64,000 nucleotides of DNA from an uncultured Roseovarius sp. (GTDB taxonomy: Bacteria > Pseudomonadota > Alphaproteobacteria > Rhodobacterales > Rhodobacteraceae), in NCBI GenBank assembly GCA_947497295.1, contig CANMFU010000004.1, forward strand, positions 112,545 through 176,544, written 5' to 3'. The stretch's first letter is position 1, and each line of letters starts with the position of its first letter. Made by a program: the position numbers and the translations under genes. This document shows, piece by piece, positions 55,682-63,844 of this stretch. The notes under the pieces were generated by a model. It made no database searches. It was not told where the DNA came from and saw nothing but the letters and a program-made list of their open reading frames with translations.

Positions 55682-55750
55682 CCCGCCCAAGAGGCGGGGT
55701 GAGCCGTGCTCTGCCTGACAGGCAGACGGGAAGGTCCAGTGGACCTTTCC
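55682..55750 (+). other. Three consecutive hairpins before the endolysin gene
   Basis: CCCGCC/GGCGGG at 55682-55698, CTGCC/GGCAG at 55711-55725 and a stem around GGTCCAGTGGACC at 55728-55750 follow each other in the 160-bp gap between the membrane protein and the endolysin. They may time lysis translation or end part of the late transcript. Confidence 0.5.
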
Positions 55751-55808
55751 GAGCGACGAACGCACCGAGCCGCCGCGAGGGGCCGGAAACTCATTTCTGG
55801 AGACCAAC

Positions 55809-56483
55809 ATGCCAACCACGACCTATGCCCATTTTCGCGACGTGCCCGAGAGCGCCTGGCGCTGGCCGAGCTTTTCGCCCGCCGAGATCGCCAGTCGCCG
55901 CGAAGGCGCGCTCAAGATCAACACCGAAGCCATGGACAAGCTGCAATCCCTGCGCAACCGCCTTGGCAAACCGCTGATCGTGCGTTCGGGCTATCGCAGC
56001 CCGGCCCACAACCGCGCCGTGGGCGGTGCGCCTGCTTCCAAGCACATGCTGGGCACCGCGTTCGATATCTCCATGTCGAACCATGACCCGGCCACATTTG
56101 CCGAGGCCGCTCGTGCTGTGGGGTTTCTGGGCTTCGGTACCTATCCCCGCTCGGGCTTCATGCACATCGACCTCGGGCCCGCGCGGTCCTGGGGCGAGCC
56201 GTTCCCCGCCCGCGCCACGTCCTTCGTGCCGGAGGTGCCGCCCGCTCGCGAGGTGCTGGCCGAGAGCCGCACGCTGAAAGGCAGCGGCGCGGCGGGAGTG
56301 GCGACCGTCGGCGCAGCAGGGGTCGAGGTGGCACAGGACGTCTTGGCTGAAACCCAATCCGCGATCCTGCCGCTGGTACCCTACCTCGACACGCTGCGCT
56401 GGGTGTTCATTGCTGTGGCGCTGATTGGCATCGCCGTTGCCATCCACGCGAGAGTCGACGACTGGAAACGAGGCCAGAGGTGA
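55809..56483 (+). CDS. M15-type peptidase endolysin with C-terminal membrane helix
   Basis: The 224-residue protein has an M15A/YcbK-like fold with zinc ligands H79 (SKHMLGTAFDIS), D86 and H119 (GFMHIDLG), plus the RSGYRSPAHNRAVGG substrate loop. It would cut the peptide stem of murein. After residue 190 a membrane helix follows (WVFIAVALIGIAVAIHA), which is unusual for a soluble endolysin and suggests it waits anchored in the membrane. It overlaps the spanin gene by one base. Confidence 0.87.
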   Translation: MPTTTYAHFRDVPESAWRWPSFSPAEIASRREGALKINTEAMDKLQSLRNRLGKPLIVRSGYRSPAHNRAVGGAPASKHMLGTAFDISMSNHDPATFAEAARAVGFLGFGTYPRSGFMHIDLGPARSWGEPFPARATSFVPEVPPAREVLAESRTLKGSGAAGVATVGAAGVEVAQDVLAETQSAILPLVPYLDTLRWVFIAVALIGIAVAIHARVDDWKRGQR

Positions 56484-56734
56484 TGGGCGTCATCACCGCG
56501 ATCCTTGCCAGCAGCCCGGTTCGCAAGGCGCTGGGCCTGCTTCTGGCCGCCACCACCATCGCACTGCTTGTCCTCAACCTCCGCCGCGCGGGTGAGCGTG
56601 CCGGGCGGCTGGCCGAGCGACTTGCGACAACGGAGAACACCAATGCAATACACCGCCAGATGCTCGACGCCGCCAGCCGCCGCCCTGCTGATCGCGATGC
56701 TCTCGCTCAGCGCCTGCGCGACGGCCAATTCTGA
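56483..56734 (+). CDS. Inner-membrane spanin (Rz-like)
   Basis: The 83-residue protein has one N-terminal membrane helix (ALGLLLAATTIALLVLNL) and then a charged periplasmic coiled coil (RRAGERAGRLAERLATTENT). A lipoprotein gene begins inside it in another frame, which is the classic Rz/Rz1 arrangement. It would fuse inner and outer membranes at the last step of lysis. The ATG at 56483 overlaps the endolysin stop. Confidence 0.8.
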   Translation: MGVITAILASSPVRKALGLLLAATTIALLVLNLRRAGERAGRLAERLATTENTNAIHRQMLDAASRRPADRDALAQRLRDGQF

Positions 56735-56888
56735 CGCCCGCGCGCGATGTCCGCCCGTGGCGCCCTACAGCGCCGCCGACCAGGCGCGCGCTGCGGCCGA
56801 GGTGGCTGCCCTGCCAGAGAGCGCGGTCGTCATCCGGATGCTGAGCGATTACGCCGTCCTGCGCGACCAGGTGCGAGCGTGCGGGTGA
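56643..56888 (+). CDS. Outer-membrane spanin lipoprotein (Rz1-like), nested
   Basis: The 81-residue product starts inside the Rz-like gene in a different frame and has a lipoprotein signal with lipobox LSAC (AALLIAMLSLSACATANSD). The mature part is proline-containing near its start (CPPVAPYSAADQ) and helical after that. It would sit in the outer membrane and pair with the inner spanin. It is the last phage gene. Confidence 0.82.
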   Translation: MQYTARCSTPPAAALLIAMLSLSACATANSDARARCPPVAPYSAADQARAAAEVAALPESAVVIRMLSDYAVLRDQVRACG

Positions 56889-57298
56889 AGATCGGGCCGA
56901 GTAGATGTCCCGCGGGCTTGATGAGTGAAATCCTGGTGGTTGCGGCCAAGGCAAGTCGTCCGAAAGCGAAGCAACGTCTGATCAGTTCTTATACGCCGGA
57001 ACGGTCATAGGATGAATCGCTGTGCAGGGAAGATACTTGATTCCAGAGAGAAAACCCGCCGTTTTACTTGTGTCCGGACTAACCTGCGTCAGTGCGCGCG
57101 AACTGGAAAATCAGCAAGGTGCAGCTTGATCACCGATTCGCGTGGCGCATGCATTTGATAGAACTGACCTGACGCGGGCGACAAATATCTCTTCGTATCC
57201 GCCTTGACCGTGGACAATCACATCGCGCCCGGCTCGAAAAATTCGGGTCGGCGCGTTTTATTTGCGTGGCCAATACCGGGCCACGCACAGGAGTTACT
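56889..57298. other. Gene-free region between lysis genes and the right cargo block
   Basis: No gene is supported. It contains a Crp/Fnr-like box (57079-57092) about 207 bp before the esterase gene. The phage-to-cargo junction must lie here. Confidence 0.5.
57079..57092. promoter_or_regulatory. Crp/Fnr-like palindrome CTAAC-N4-GTCAG
   Basis: CTAACCTGCGTCAG is the reverse complement of the box at 61391-61404, with 22 of 24 bases shared over the extended region 57073-57096. It lies upstream of the esterase gene. Confidence 0.55.
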
Positions 57299-58243
57299 AT
57301 GCCAATACCCTCAACTACTACCAATCGTCTCTCCGCCATGCATAATTTCGGGACTGACCCCGGTTCGCTGAGTGCGGACATCTATATTCCCGAGAACTTT
57401 CCGAAGAACGGTCCGCTTGTCGTCGTACTCCATGGCAGCACCCAATCGGCGGACAGCTATAATGTCGGGTCAGGCTGGTCTACTCTCGCCGACGAATGCG
57501 GGATGGCGCTCCTGTTTCCGGGGCAAAGACTGACCAATAACCTCCTTGGCAGCTTCAACTGGTTTGAGACCGGCGACAGCGAGCGCGGCGGCGGCGAGCC
57601 TCTGTCTATTCGTCAGATGATCAAGCAAGTCGTTGATGATCACACGGTAGACCCGTCGCGCGTCTTCATCACGGGGATGTCTTCTGGCGGTGCCATGACA
57701 TCTGTGATGCTTGCGACCTATCCGGAAGTGTTCGCGGGAGGGGCGATCATTGCAGGGCTGCCCTATCGCAGCGCGGACAACATGATGGAAGCGATCATTC
57801 GCATGAATGGATTTGGCAGCCCATCGGACAGCGCACTTCACGCGTCTGTCCGTGAAGCCTCGGACTCCAAAGGCCCCTGGCCGACGATCTCTGTCTGGCA
57901 TGGCGGCAGCGATACGACCGTCGACAGTTCCAACGCCGGTGATATCGTCAGACAGTGGCAGAAGATCCACAACGTTGAAGGACCGCCGACACGTGTGGAG
58001 ACCGTCGACAGCATTCCCCGGAAAGTCTGGTGCGACGCGGACGGGCGCGTGGTGATTGAGGAATATATTATCGAGGCCATGGGCCACGGCACGCCGATCA
58101 GTGCCGGGGGAGACGAGGGTCTTGGCGAAGAAGGTGAGTATATGCTGGAAGTCGGCATTTCTTCGACGCGTCACATTGCGAATTTCTGGGGTTTGACGGA
58201 GTCCGGTGCCGCGACTCTGGCGAAAACGAAAACCGCAGCATAG
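57299..58243 (+). CDS. PHB-depolymerase-family esterase
   Basis: The 314-residue alpha/beta hydrolase has PLVVVLHGSTQSADSYNVGS (oxyanion strand and HG), the nucleophile elbow with S128 in GMSSGGAMT, an aspartate D205 in WHGGSDTTVD and H263 in AMGHGTPI, the full catalytic triad. The family (LpqC/PHB depolymerase) hydrolyses polyester or feruloyl-type esters. No signal peptide is seen, so it may be cytoplasmic or exported another way. AGGAG lies five bases before the ATG; a GTG at 57266 is less likely. Confidence 0.88.
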   Translation: MPIPSTTTNRLSAMHNFGTDPGSLSADIYIPENFPKNGPLVVVLHGSTQSADSYNVGSGWSTLADECGMALLFPGQRLTNNLLGSFNWFETGDSERGGGEPLSIRQMIKQVVDDHTVDPSRVFITGMSSGGAMTSVMLATYPEVFAGGAIIAGLPYRSADNMMEAIIRMNGFGSPSDSALHASVREASDSKGPWPTISVWHGGSDTTVDSSNAGDIVRQWQKIHNVEGPPTRVETVDSIPRKVWCDADGRVVIEEYIIEAMGHGTPISAGGDEGLGEEGEYMLEVGISSTRHIANFWGLTESGAATLAKTKTAA

Positions 58244-58586
58244 TTTGGGCGGGAACATGTAGACGATGCACTGCCCCCTCGCTGTATCATTCCCTGCGCC
58301 GAGCGGGGCGGATCTTTTGCGGCGTCCTATTGTCAAAGTCGGCCTGTAAGGCTTCCGGCGCGGCGTTAGGGATCTTACGCTGAGATAGATTAACATCGAT
58401 CTGCATGCGCACGCCCGTCAGCGGTCAACCGGTCGCGTCGATTGCCTGCGCAAGGCAGTCGACGCGATTTCAGGGAAACGAAGAGTCGTTTTTCCGATCC
58501 GACTTGGGTTTATCGCTGAGTAGGCGTGCCTACAGAGTCATGGCGAGTAATTTCCCTGAACTGCATGTGACCAGGAGGAGCGCCAC
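58244..58586. other. Gene-free spacer before the DUF2254 gene
   Basis: I see no gene. The region is dominated by the long hairpin at 58433-58467 described separately. Confidence 0.5.
58433..58467 (+). terminator. Long hairpin of 15 base pairs
   Basis: TCGCGTCGA and TCGACGCGA pair perfectly, the helix continues through one wobble pair with TGCCT/AGGCA, and a 5-base loop closes it. A short TTT follows. It may end the esterase transcript or serve as a repeat-type element. Confidence 0.6.
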
Positions 58587-59914
58587 TTGGCGAAGTCATT
58601 TTCCATCACACGCGTCTCCGCGTTCTGGGGACGCCTGAACTCGAGCTTCTGGTTTGTTCCCGCCATGATGTGCGCGGTTGCCGTCGGACTATCGTTCCTG
58701 CTGATCGCGGTCGATACCCGTCTCGGTGTCGGCACTGTGAGCGATTTCGGCTTGCTCTACACGTTCGGACCGGAAGGCGCCCGGGCAATCCTTTCGGTCA
58801 TCGCGAGTTCGATGATCACGGTCGCCAGTCTGATTTTCTCCATAACCATGCTGTCGCTGCAGCTCGCCTCCTCGCAATTCGGGCCGCGTATCTTGGAAAA
58901 CTTCATGCGGGACCGCAGCAATCAGATCGTGCTTGGAACCTTTGTGGCGACTTTCCTCTATTGTCTGGTCGTGCTGCGGGCGGTGCGGGGGACGACGGAC
59001 TCCAGCTTCGTTCCGCATTTGACCGTTGCATTTTCGGTGGTTCTTGCTGCGGTTGGTGTCGCGGTTCTGATCTATTTCATCCATCACATCGCCACTTCAA
59101 TCCGCATCGAAACACTGCTCGCGCAGCTCGCCGCCGACGGGTGTGACGCCGTTGATCGACTTTTTCCGGAACGGCTCGGCAATGGTCCCTTGCATGACAA
59201 GGACGAACCGGCCCCACATCGGCTTCCAACCGACTTCGATGGCGGCTCCGAACAGGTCAGTGCCGATGCGGGCGGATACGTGCAGAATGTCGGTATGGAC
59301 GCGCTCATGCAGAGTGCCAAAGAATATGATCTTGTCTTGCGGATCGAGGCTCCGCCGGGCCAGTTTGTGACCGAAGGCCCTGCCTGCTCACCGCGTATCC
59401 GCGAAACCGCGTGACGAAAGAGATTGCCAACAGCCTGCGTGGCGCGCTGGTCATCGGGAAAAACCGGACGATCAACCAGGACCTCGAGTTTTCGATCCGG
59501 CGTATAGTTGAGTTGGCCCAGCGATCCTTGTCGCCTGGCATAAACGACCCCACCACCGCGCTTTACTGCATCGACCGCCTCGGGCAGGTGTTCGGTCGAT
59601 TGGCCGGTCGGGATATCCCATCGCCAATCCGCTATGATGCGACCGGACAATTGCGTATCCTGACTAAAGTCATCGTCATTGAGGAACTGGCATGCAACGC
59701 CTTTTCGGCGATAGCACGCTACGGGACCTCCGACGTCGATGTGGTCACGCGTCTGGTAAACACAATGGGCAAGTTGAGCCTGTCATTCTCGCCTGCAGCG
59801 CGTGACGCCATCATGGCGCTGAGTGAGCAGGTGCTCATTGCCAGCGAACAGAGCGCCTCTCTCAGCTTTGAGCGGGCAGCACTTCAGGAGCTGTCGGGTG
59901 GTCAGCGGGTCTGA
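58587..59914 (+). pseudogene. DUF2254 membrane protein gene split by a frameshift
   Basis: The first frame (58587-59414) has the DUF2254 start: four membrane segments (FVPAMMCAVAVGLSFLLIAV, ILSVIASSMITVASLIFSIT) and the signature MLSLQLASSQFGPRILENFM followed by QIVLGTFVATFLYCLVVLRA. At about 59376-59386 the sense shifts by one base. The second frame reads CLLTAYPRNRVTKEIANSL and continues to 59914 with RTINQDLEFSIRRIVELAQR and RSLSPGINDPTTAL, the conserved C-terminal half. Joined, the protein has the normal length of about 440 residues. Either the gene is inactivated or a sequencing error is present. The family is an integral membrane protein of unknown role. Confidence 0.75.
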
Positions 59915-60046
59915 ATCGTCGTTGTGGGTGATGATCTTGGAACGCAGCTTGGAACCAAGCCACTCATTGTCTGACAGGCCAGGATTTCTCCCTTCGCCTG
60001 CCGCGCTATCCAGTCCGGGACGGGTTCGTTTTCGGCTATTCAAGCG

Positions 60047-60283
60047 TCATGGTCGCCGCACCGAATTGCCGCCTGCGATGATGCGATTTATCAGCGCCGC
60101 GACGGCCCGGTGCGTTTCCATCTCGCTTTCCGAACCCACCCCGTTCTCGTGGGTTTCGGCGGAATCGCGCAAAACACCCATGATCTCATTTTCGGGTAAA
60201 AGCTTGTGGTCGTTCATGGCCAGAAGGAGCGCCTCGCAGATCGTGAGGGCAGCTATTCCTGAATGATCATTTTGGTCGGACAT
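60047..60283 (-). CDS. Small uncharacterised protein divergent from the Crp gene
   Basis: The 78-residue protein MSDQNDHSGIAALTICEALL has helical segments (MNDHKLLPENEIMGVLRDSA) and a C-terminal VAALINRIIAGGNSV. Similar short proteins are common near stress and regulator genes of alphaproteobacteria. It is transcribed away from the Crp-type gene, with 150 bp between them. Confidence 0.6.
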   Translation of the reverse strand: MSDQNDHSGIAALTICEALLLAMNDHKLLPENEIMGVLRDSAETHENGVGSESEMETHRAVAALINRIIAGGNSVRRP

Positions 60284-60331
60284 TGCTGCCTGTTCCTCCC
60301 GGAAAAAATTTCAGGACCCGGAAACGGGCAC

Positions 60332-60351
60332 CTGATAGTTTATACTGTCAG
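60332..60351. promoter_or_regulatory. Palindrome CTGATAG-N6-CTGTCAG upstream of the Crp-type gene
   Basis: Two 7-bp half sites with six matches out of seven and a 6-base spacer, as in Crp-type operators. It lies 80 bp before the regulator start and 49 bp upstream of the divergent small gene, fitting autoregulation. Confidence 0.45.
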
Positions 60352-60431
60352 GAAATGAGGTATGCTGGGCTGATCTGAAGCAGTGCCAGCAACGATGGTC
60401 TCGGTAATCTGAGCAAAATCCGGAGGGACCC

Positions 60432-61166
60432 TTGAACGCCGTAGCAAACAGCCCGTTAACCCGAAAACTCTCTGCCTTCGTCGCGTTGTCGCCGAACGAT
60501 CTGGGTGTTCTGGAACGTCTGCATCAACGCCGCCGATCCTTCGTCGCCGGGCGGGACCTTGTCCATCAGGGCCAGTCGGATCAGGCAGCCTACATTCTGG
60601 CGTCGGGATGGGTCTGCTCCTACAAGCTCCAGCCCGACGGGACGCGCCAGATCGTCGATTTCCAGATAGCCGGGGATTTTCTGGGGCTGCGGAGCGTTCT
60701 TTTGCGCACATCGGACCACAGTTTCGAACCCATCGTGGACATTCAGGCGGTCGAGGTGATGGCCAGCGACCTGATTGACGCGTTTGAACAGACCCCGCGT
60801 CTGGCAACGGCGATCCTCTGGGCGGCGTCCCGCGACGAGGCGATGGTGGTCGAACATCTCGTGGGGATGGGACAGCGAGACGCGGAAGCACGGATGGCGC
60901 ATTTCCTGCTCGAACTTGGCGCCAAGCTGGCTCTGGTCGGGTTGGGGAGCAGGGACGGCTATGACTGTCCACTGACCCAGTATCATCTCGCGGATGCGCT
61001 GGGACTGAGTGCTGTGCATGTCAATCGGGTCTTGCGCAAGCTTCGGGAGGACGGGTTGGCCACGTTTCGGAATGGCCGCGTGACGTTCGACGCTTTCGAT
61101 CGATTGGCTGCGCTGGCAGAATTCGATCCGGCTTATATGGATCACACTGGGCCACTTCTCAAATGA
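60432..61166 (+). CDS. Crp/Fnr-family transcription regulator
   Basis: The 244-residue protein has an N-terminal cyclic-nucleotide-binding-like domain (HQGQSDQAAYILASGWVCSY, DGTRQIVDFQIAGDFLGLRS), a dimer helix and a C-terminal HTH_Crp_2 domain with DCPLTQYHLADALGLSAVHV and NRVLRKLREDGLATFRNG. It has no cysteine set for an iron-sulfur cluster, so it is not a classical Fnr. Start is a TTG with GGAGGGA upstream. The Crp/Fnr-like boxes found around it make it the candidate controller of the 57-63 kb block. Confidence 0.9.
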   Translation: MNAVANSPLTRKLSAFVALSPNDLGVLERLHQRRRSFVAGRDLVHQGQSDQAAYILASGWVCSYKLQPDGTRQIVDFQIAGDFLGLRSVLLRTSDHSFEPIVDIQAVEVMASDLIDAFEQTPRLATAILWAASRDEAMVVEHLVGMGQRDAEARMAHFLLELGAKLALVGLGSRDGYDCPLTQYHLADALGLSAVHVNRVLRKLREDGLATFRNGRVTFDAFDRLAALAEFDPAYMDHTGPLLK

Positions 61167-61186
61167 CGTGCGGGCGCTTTCCTAAA

Positions 61187-61200
61187 TTGATCAGCGTTAG
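61187..61200. promoter_or_regulatory. Crp/Fnr-like box TTGAT-N4-GTTAG
   Basis: TTGATCAGCGTTAG, followed by TTCCGG, matches the boxes at 61391 and 62628 in both half sites and in the 3' flank. Confidence 0.45.
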
Positions 61201-61390
61201 TTCCGGCCAGAATTTGCACCTGGCGTCATTGGGGTGTCTTTCAGGGATGATCCGATAAATTGAAGCGCGCGGGATCAGGGATATCGAGGGACGAAAAATC
61301 TCGCGCGCTTCAGAGGGACTTGTACACAACACATACCCTTCAATCTTCAGAGGGCACACCTCAACTAAACGATAGTTGTGCCGCACTGCA

Positions 61391-61404
61391 CTGACGCAGG
61401 TTAG
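61391..61404. promoter_or_regulatory. Crp/Fnr-like box CTGAC-N4-GTTAG
   Basis: CTGACGCAGGTTAG followed by CCCGGAGC is a near-perfect inverted match to the box before the esterase gene and a 19 of 24 match to the box before the desaturase. Confidence 0.5.
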
Positions 61405-61509
61405 CCCGGAGCCAAGTCTCAGAATATTTTCGGTTGGTGACTGAGCCGACGCGGTCACGGTCTGAAGGAGAATTCCATTTTCAAAGATGCCAGGAAAAGT
61501 CTCAGGACC

Positions 61510-62532
61510 TCATGCCCGTCGTGCCTCGGCAAAGGAAAGGAGCTTGCGACTATTCTCGTCCCAAAGATGCCGACGGGCGCAGTCAAGACTTTGGCGCAGT
61601 GTCAGGCGTTGTGCGCCAGCGAGCGCGTGATGGTCTCGAATGACCTCGGAAAGGCGGTAGAACGGAATCCGGTTATAAAGGTGATGGACATGATGGATTC
61701 CGATATTGGCGGTAAACCATGCCAGAACGGGTGGAAGGACGTAATGGGAACTGCCTTCGAGCGCCGCATCGTGCAGGTCCCAGTCGGGCGATCGGTCCCA
61801 GGATGTCTCTTCGAACTGGTGCTGAACATAGAACATCCACACACCGACAGTCGCCCCGACCAGCGCCGTCGGCAGCACCGTCACCACCACGGGAACGATC
61901 CCGGCCAACCAGATCGCCGCACCGAGAAGAGTTGCCAGTGCGGCGTTCGTCGCCATGACGCTGAGCCAGGATGACCCTGACTGCATCGACCCGACAGGAA
62001 CCCGGTTTTCCAGGAAGAACAGATAGGCAGGTACGAAACCAAAGAGAAAGAGCGGGTGGCGATAGAGCCAGTATCCGATCCGCCCGGCCCGCGACCGGTC
62101 GCGATATTCAGCAACTGTCAGCGTCTTCACATCGCCGATACCGCGGCGATCGAGATTCCCTGCCGAAGCATGATGGATCGAGTGCTTTTTTCGCCAGACA
62201 TCGTAGGGCGTCATCGTGAAAACCCCCAGAACCCGCCCTGTCCAATCGTTGCCCCTCCGGTTGCGAAAGAACGACCCATGACCGCAATCATGTTGAATCA
62301 CGAAGGTGCGGACCAGAAACGCACCATTCAAGGTCGAGATGAACGCGGCAAGCGCATAACTGATGGAGAGAGACCACCAAGCCAGCGCCATAAGGAGGGC
62401 AAATGGACCAAGCGTGACCAGGAGTTCGACGATGCTGCGCTGTGGCGACGGCTCGCGATAATGCGCAAGGATCCGCACCCATTCCCGCCCGCTGTTTGGG
62501 CCAGTCACAGCATCAGTATCCTGAGAGACCAT
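61510..62532 (-). CDS. Membrane fatty-acid desaturase
   Basis: The 340-residue protein has the three histidine boxes of di-iron desaturases: HDCGHGS at 81-87, HSIHH at 117-121 and HHVHH at 280-284. Paired membrane segments lie between them (LLVTLGPFALLMALAWWSLS, PLFLFGFVPAYLFF, VATVG-type helices). It would insert a double bond (delta-12-type arrangement) into membrane lipids. GGAAGG lies 7 bases before the ATG at 62532. The frame is open to 62628. A Crp/Fnr-like box sits about 95 bp upstream. Confidence 0.92.
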   Translation of the reverse strand: MVSQDTDAVTGPNSGREWVRILAHYREPSPQRSIVELLVTLGPFALLMALAWWSLSISYALAAFISTLNGAFLVRTFVIQHDCGHGSFFRNRRGNDWTGRVLGVFTMTPYDVWRKKHSIHHASAGNLDRRGIGDVKTLTVAEYRDRSRAGRIGYWLYRHPLFLFGFVPAYLFFLENRVPVGSMQSGSSWLSVMATNAALATLLGAAIWLAGIVPVVVTVLPTALVGATVGVWMFYVQHQFEETSWDRSPDWDLHDAALEGSSHYVLPPVLAWFTANIGIHHVHHLYNRIPFYRLSEVIRDHHALAGAQRLTLRQSLDCARRHLWDENSRKLLSFAEARRA

Positions 62533-62627
62533 TTTGCATCCTTCCCTGTGCCGTGCGGCAGCCCATCGGGGCATTTCCTGCACGGACATTTCAGACGTAG
62601 TGTACCCGGCAGATCCGCCGACCTGCA

Positions 62628-62641
62628 CTGATGCGCGTTAG
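62628..62641. promoter_or_regulatory. Crp/Fnr-like box CTGAT-N4-GTTAG
   Basis: CTGATGCGCGTTAG followed by TTCGGAGC stands upstream of the desaturase, in the same orientation relative to the gene as the box before the esterase. Confidence 0.5.
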
Positions 62642-62784
62642 TTCGGAGCAAACTTAAAATTCCTTTTTGAAACGTTCCAACCGATGCGGCCACAGCCCTC
62701 CGGCATGCGCCCGTTTGCTCGAAAGTTAGTGCTCTCGAATTTTGACCAGCAGCCGAATGATTTGACTGCAGCCCGCAATGCACG

Positions 62785-62798
62785 CTGATCTGTATCAG
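62785..62798. promoter_or_regulatory. Perfect Crp/Fnr-like palindrome CTGAT-N4-ATCAG
   Basis: CTGATCTGTATCAG is an exact 5-4-5 palindrome about 130 bp before the histidine kinase and could also serve the leftward desaturase. Confidence 0.5.
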
Positions 62799-62926
62799 TG
62801 CACGACAGACATTTTTCGCCCTACTTTCGTGCAGGCAACGGGAAAGGTCCGGTCACGAAGTACCTTCACAGGTGCGACTTGTCAGGATCAATCGCTGGCC
62901 TTGGGGGCGGCGCAAGCCGGATTTTT

Positions 62927-63676
62927 ATGAATTTGAAACATGAGACCACTGATCTTGAACCGGAGGCGAGCTCAAACAGCATCGCTGAAGCGGATCATCG
63001 CATTGCCAACCACCTGACGATGCTGGCCAGCTACGTTCGCCTCAAGGGGGCGGCAATCGCTCAGCACGATGAGCCGTTGGATGCCCAGGACGTACAAAGT
63101 TTGACCCGAATGATTGTCGCCCAGATCGACGCAATCTCGGACCTGCATCGTATCTTGTCAGTCAAGGCGAACTCGGACACTCTGAACCTGAGCACCTCCT
63201 TGTCCAGGATGTGCGACGCAATGAATACCGGTGTCGCAAGTGAGATCAAAATAGTCCAAACACTTGAAAAGGACTGTGAGGTTGCGTCTCAATCCATATT
63301 GCCAGTTACGCAGATCTGCGCCGAGGTCATCACAAATGCACTGAAGCATGGGTGCAACTCTGATGGCTCGGCCACGATCCGGGTCGCATGCCGCAAAAAC
63401 TCCGCCGGAGTCGTTATTGTTGAGATCAGCGATTCCGGTCCCGGCCTGTCCGACAGATCGGGAGGCACCGAGAAAGATGGCCTCGGAATTCGCCTGATCG
63501 ACGCGCTGATCGAGCAGGTAGACGGGCGCATCGACTATCTTTCGACCTCTCAGGGTCTGACAGTCCGCTTGGCACTGCCTGCAGCGCTGGAAGCAGACGC
63601 GAGCCGAACAGGCAGCCCAAAGCCCAATCACCAAGGTCATTCGAGCGTTGCACAACTGCCGACATCGGGTAGGTGA
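62927..63676 (+). CDS. HWE/HisKA_2-type sensor histidine kinase
   Basis: The 249-residue protein has a phospho-acceptor region EADHRIANHLTMLASYVRLK (H24) and an ATP-binding domain with the N box EVITNALKHG, G1 ISDSGPGLS and G2 GLGIRLIDAL. No sensor or membrane domain precedes it, so it is a soluble kinase that presumably signals to a separate receiver, as in alphaproteobacterial general stress pathways. The short C-terminal tail is disordered. The ATG at 62927 begins the conserved part; the frame is open to 62798. Confidence 0.85.
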   Translation: MNLKHETTDLEPEASSNSIAEADHRIANHLTMLASYVRLKGAAIAQHDEPLDAQDVQSLTRMIVAQIDAISDLHRILSVKANSDTLNLSTSLSRMCDAMNTGVASEIKIVQTLEKDCEVASQSILPVTQICAEVITNALKHGCNSDGSATIRVACRKNSAGVVIVEISDSGPGLSDRSGGTEKDGLGIRLIDALIEQVDGRIDYLSTSQGLTVRLALPAALEADASRTGSPKPNHQGHSSVAQLPTSGR

Positions 63677-63844
63677 AGACCCGCTTTCAACGGGATGGGA
63701 ACTGAATAGTTCTGATGCCGAGGGCCAGGATGGTCATCGCAAGGATTGCGGAACGCGATCATGGCGCAATGCTGCCACGAGGCTTCTGCCGGGCCCAGAA
63801 TCAATAAAGCCTCCGCGTCTCTGGAGGACTCGCCAAACGTTGAG

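Larger units (their letters stand above)
13664..56888. mobile_element. Prophage with lambda-type head and GTA-like tail genes
   Basis: Contiguous phage functions run from integrase and early DNA-metabolism genes (left), over packaging, head and tail genes, to a lysis cassette with spanins (right). The order terminase small, GpA large subunit, gpW, portal, S49 protease, decoration, capsid follows phage lambda. The DUF2460-DUF2163-NlpC-baseplate order follows gene-transfer agents. All structural genes appear intact. Two non-phage insertions are present: the defence block at 19.9-29.5 kb and the NYN gene at 42.9-44.0 kb. Confidence 0.85.
61167..61509. other. Convergent intergenic region with two regulatory boxes
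   Basis: No gene of good quality is found between the Crp-type gene and the desaturase, whose 3' ends face each other. Two Crp/Fnr-like boxes (61187-61200 and 61391-61404) are placed here, which suggests a small RNA or unrecognised transcript. Confidence 0.45.

Noticed and set aside
61159..61458. 99-codon leftward frame between the Crp-type gene and the desaturase
   Set aside because: It runs over both regulatory boxes, lacks a ribosome site and has no protein-like composition.
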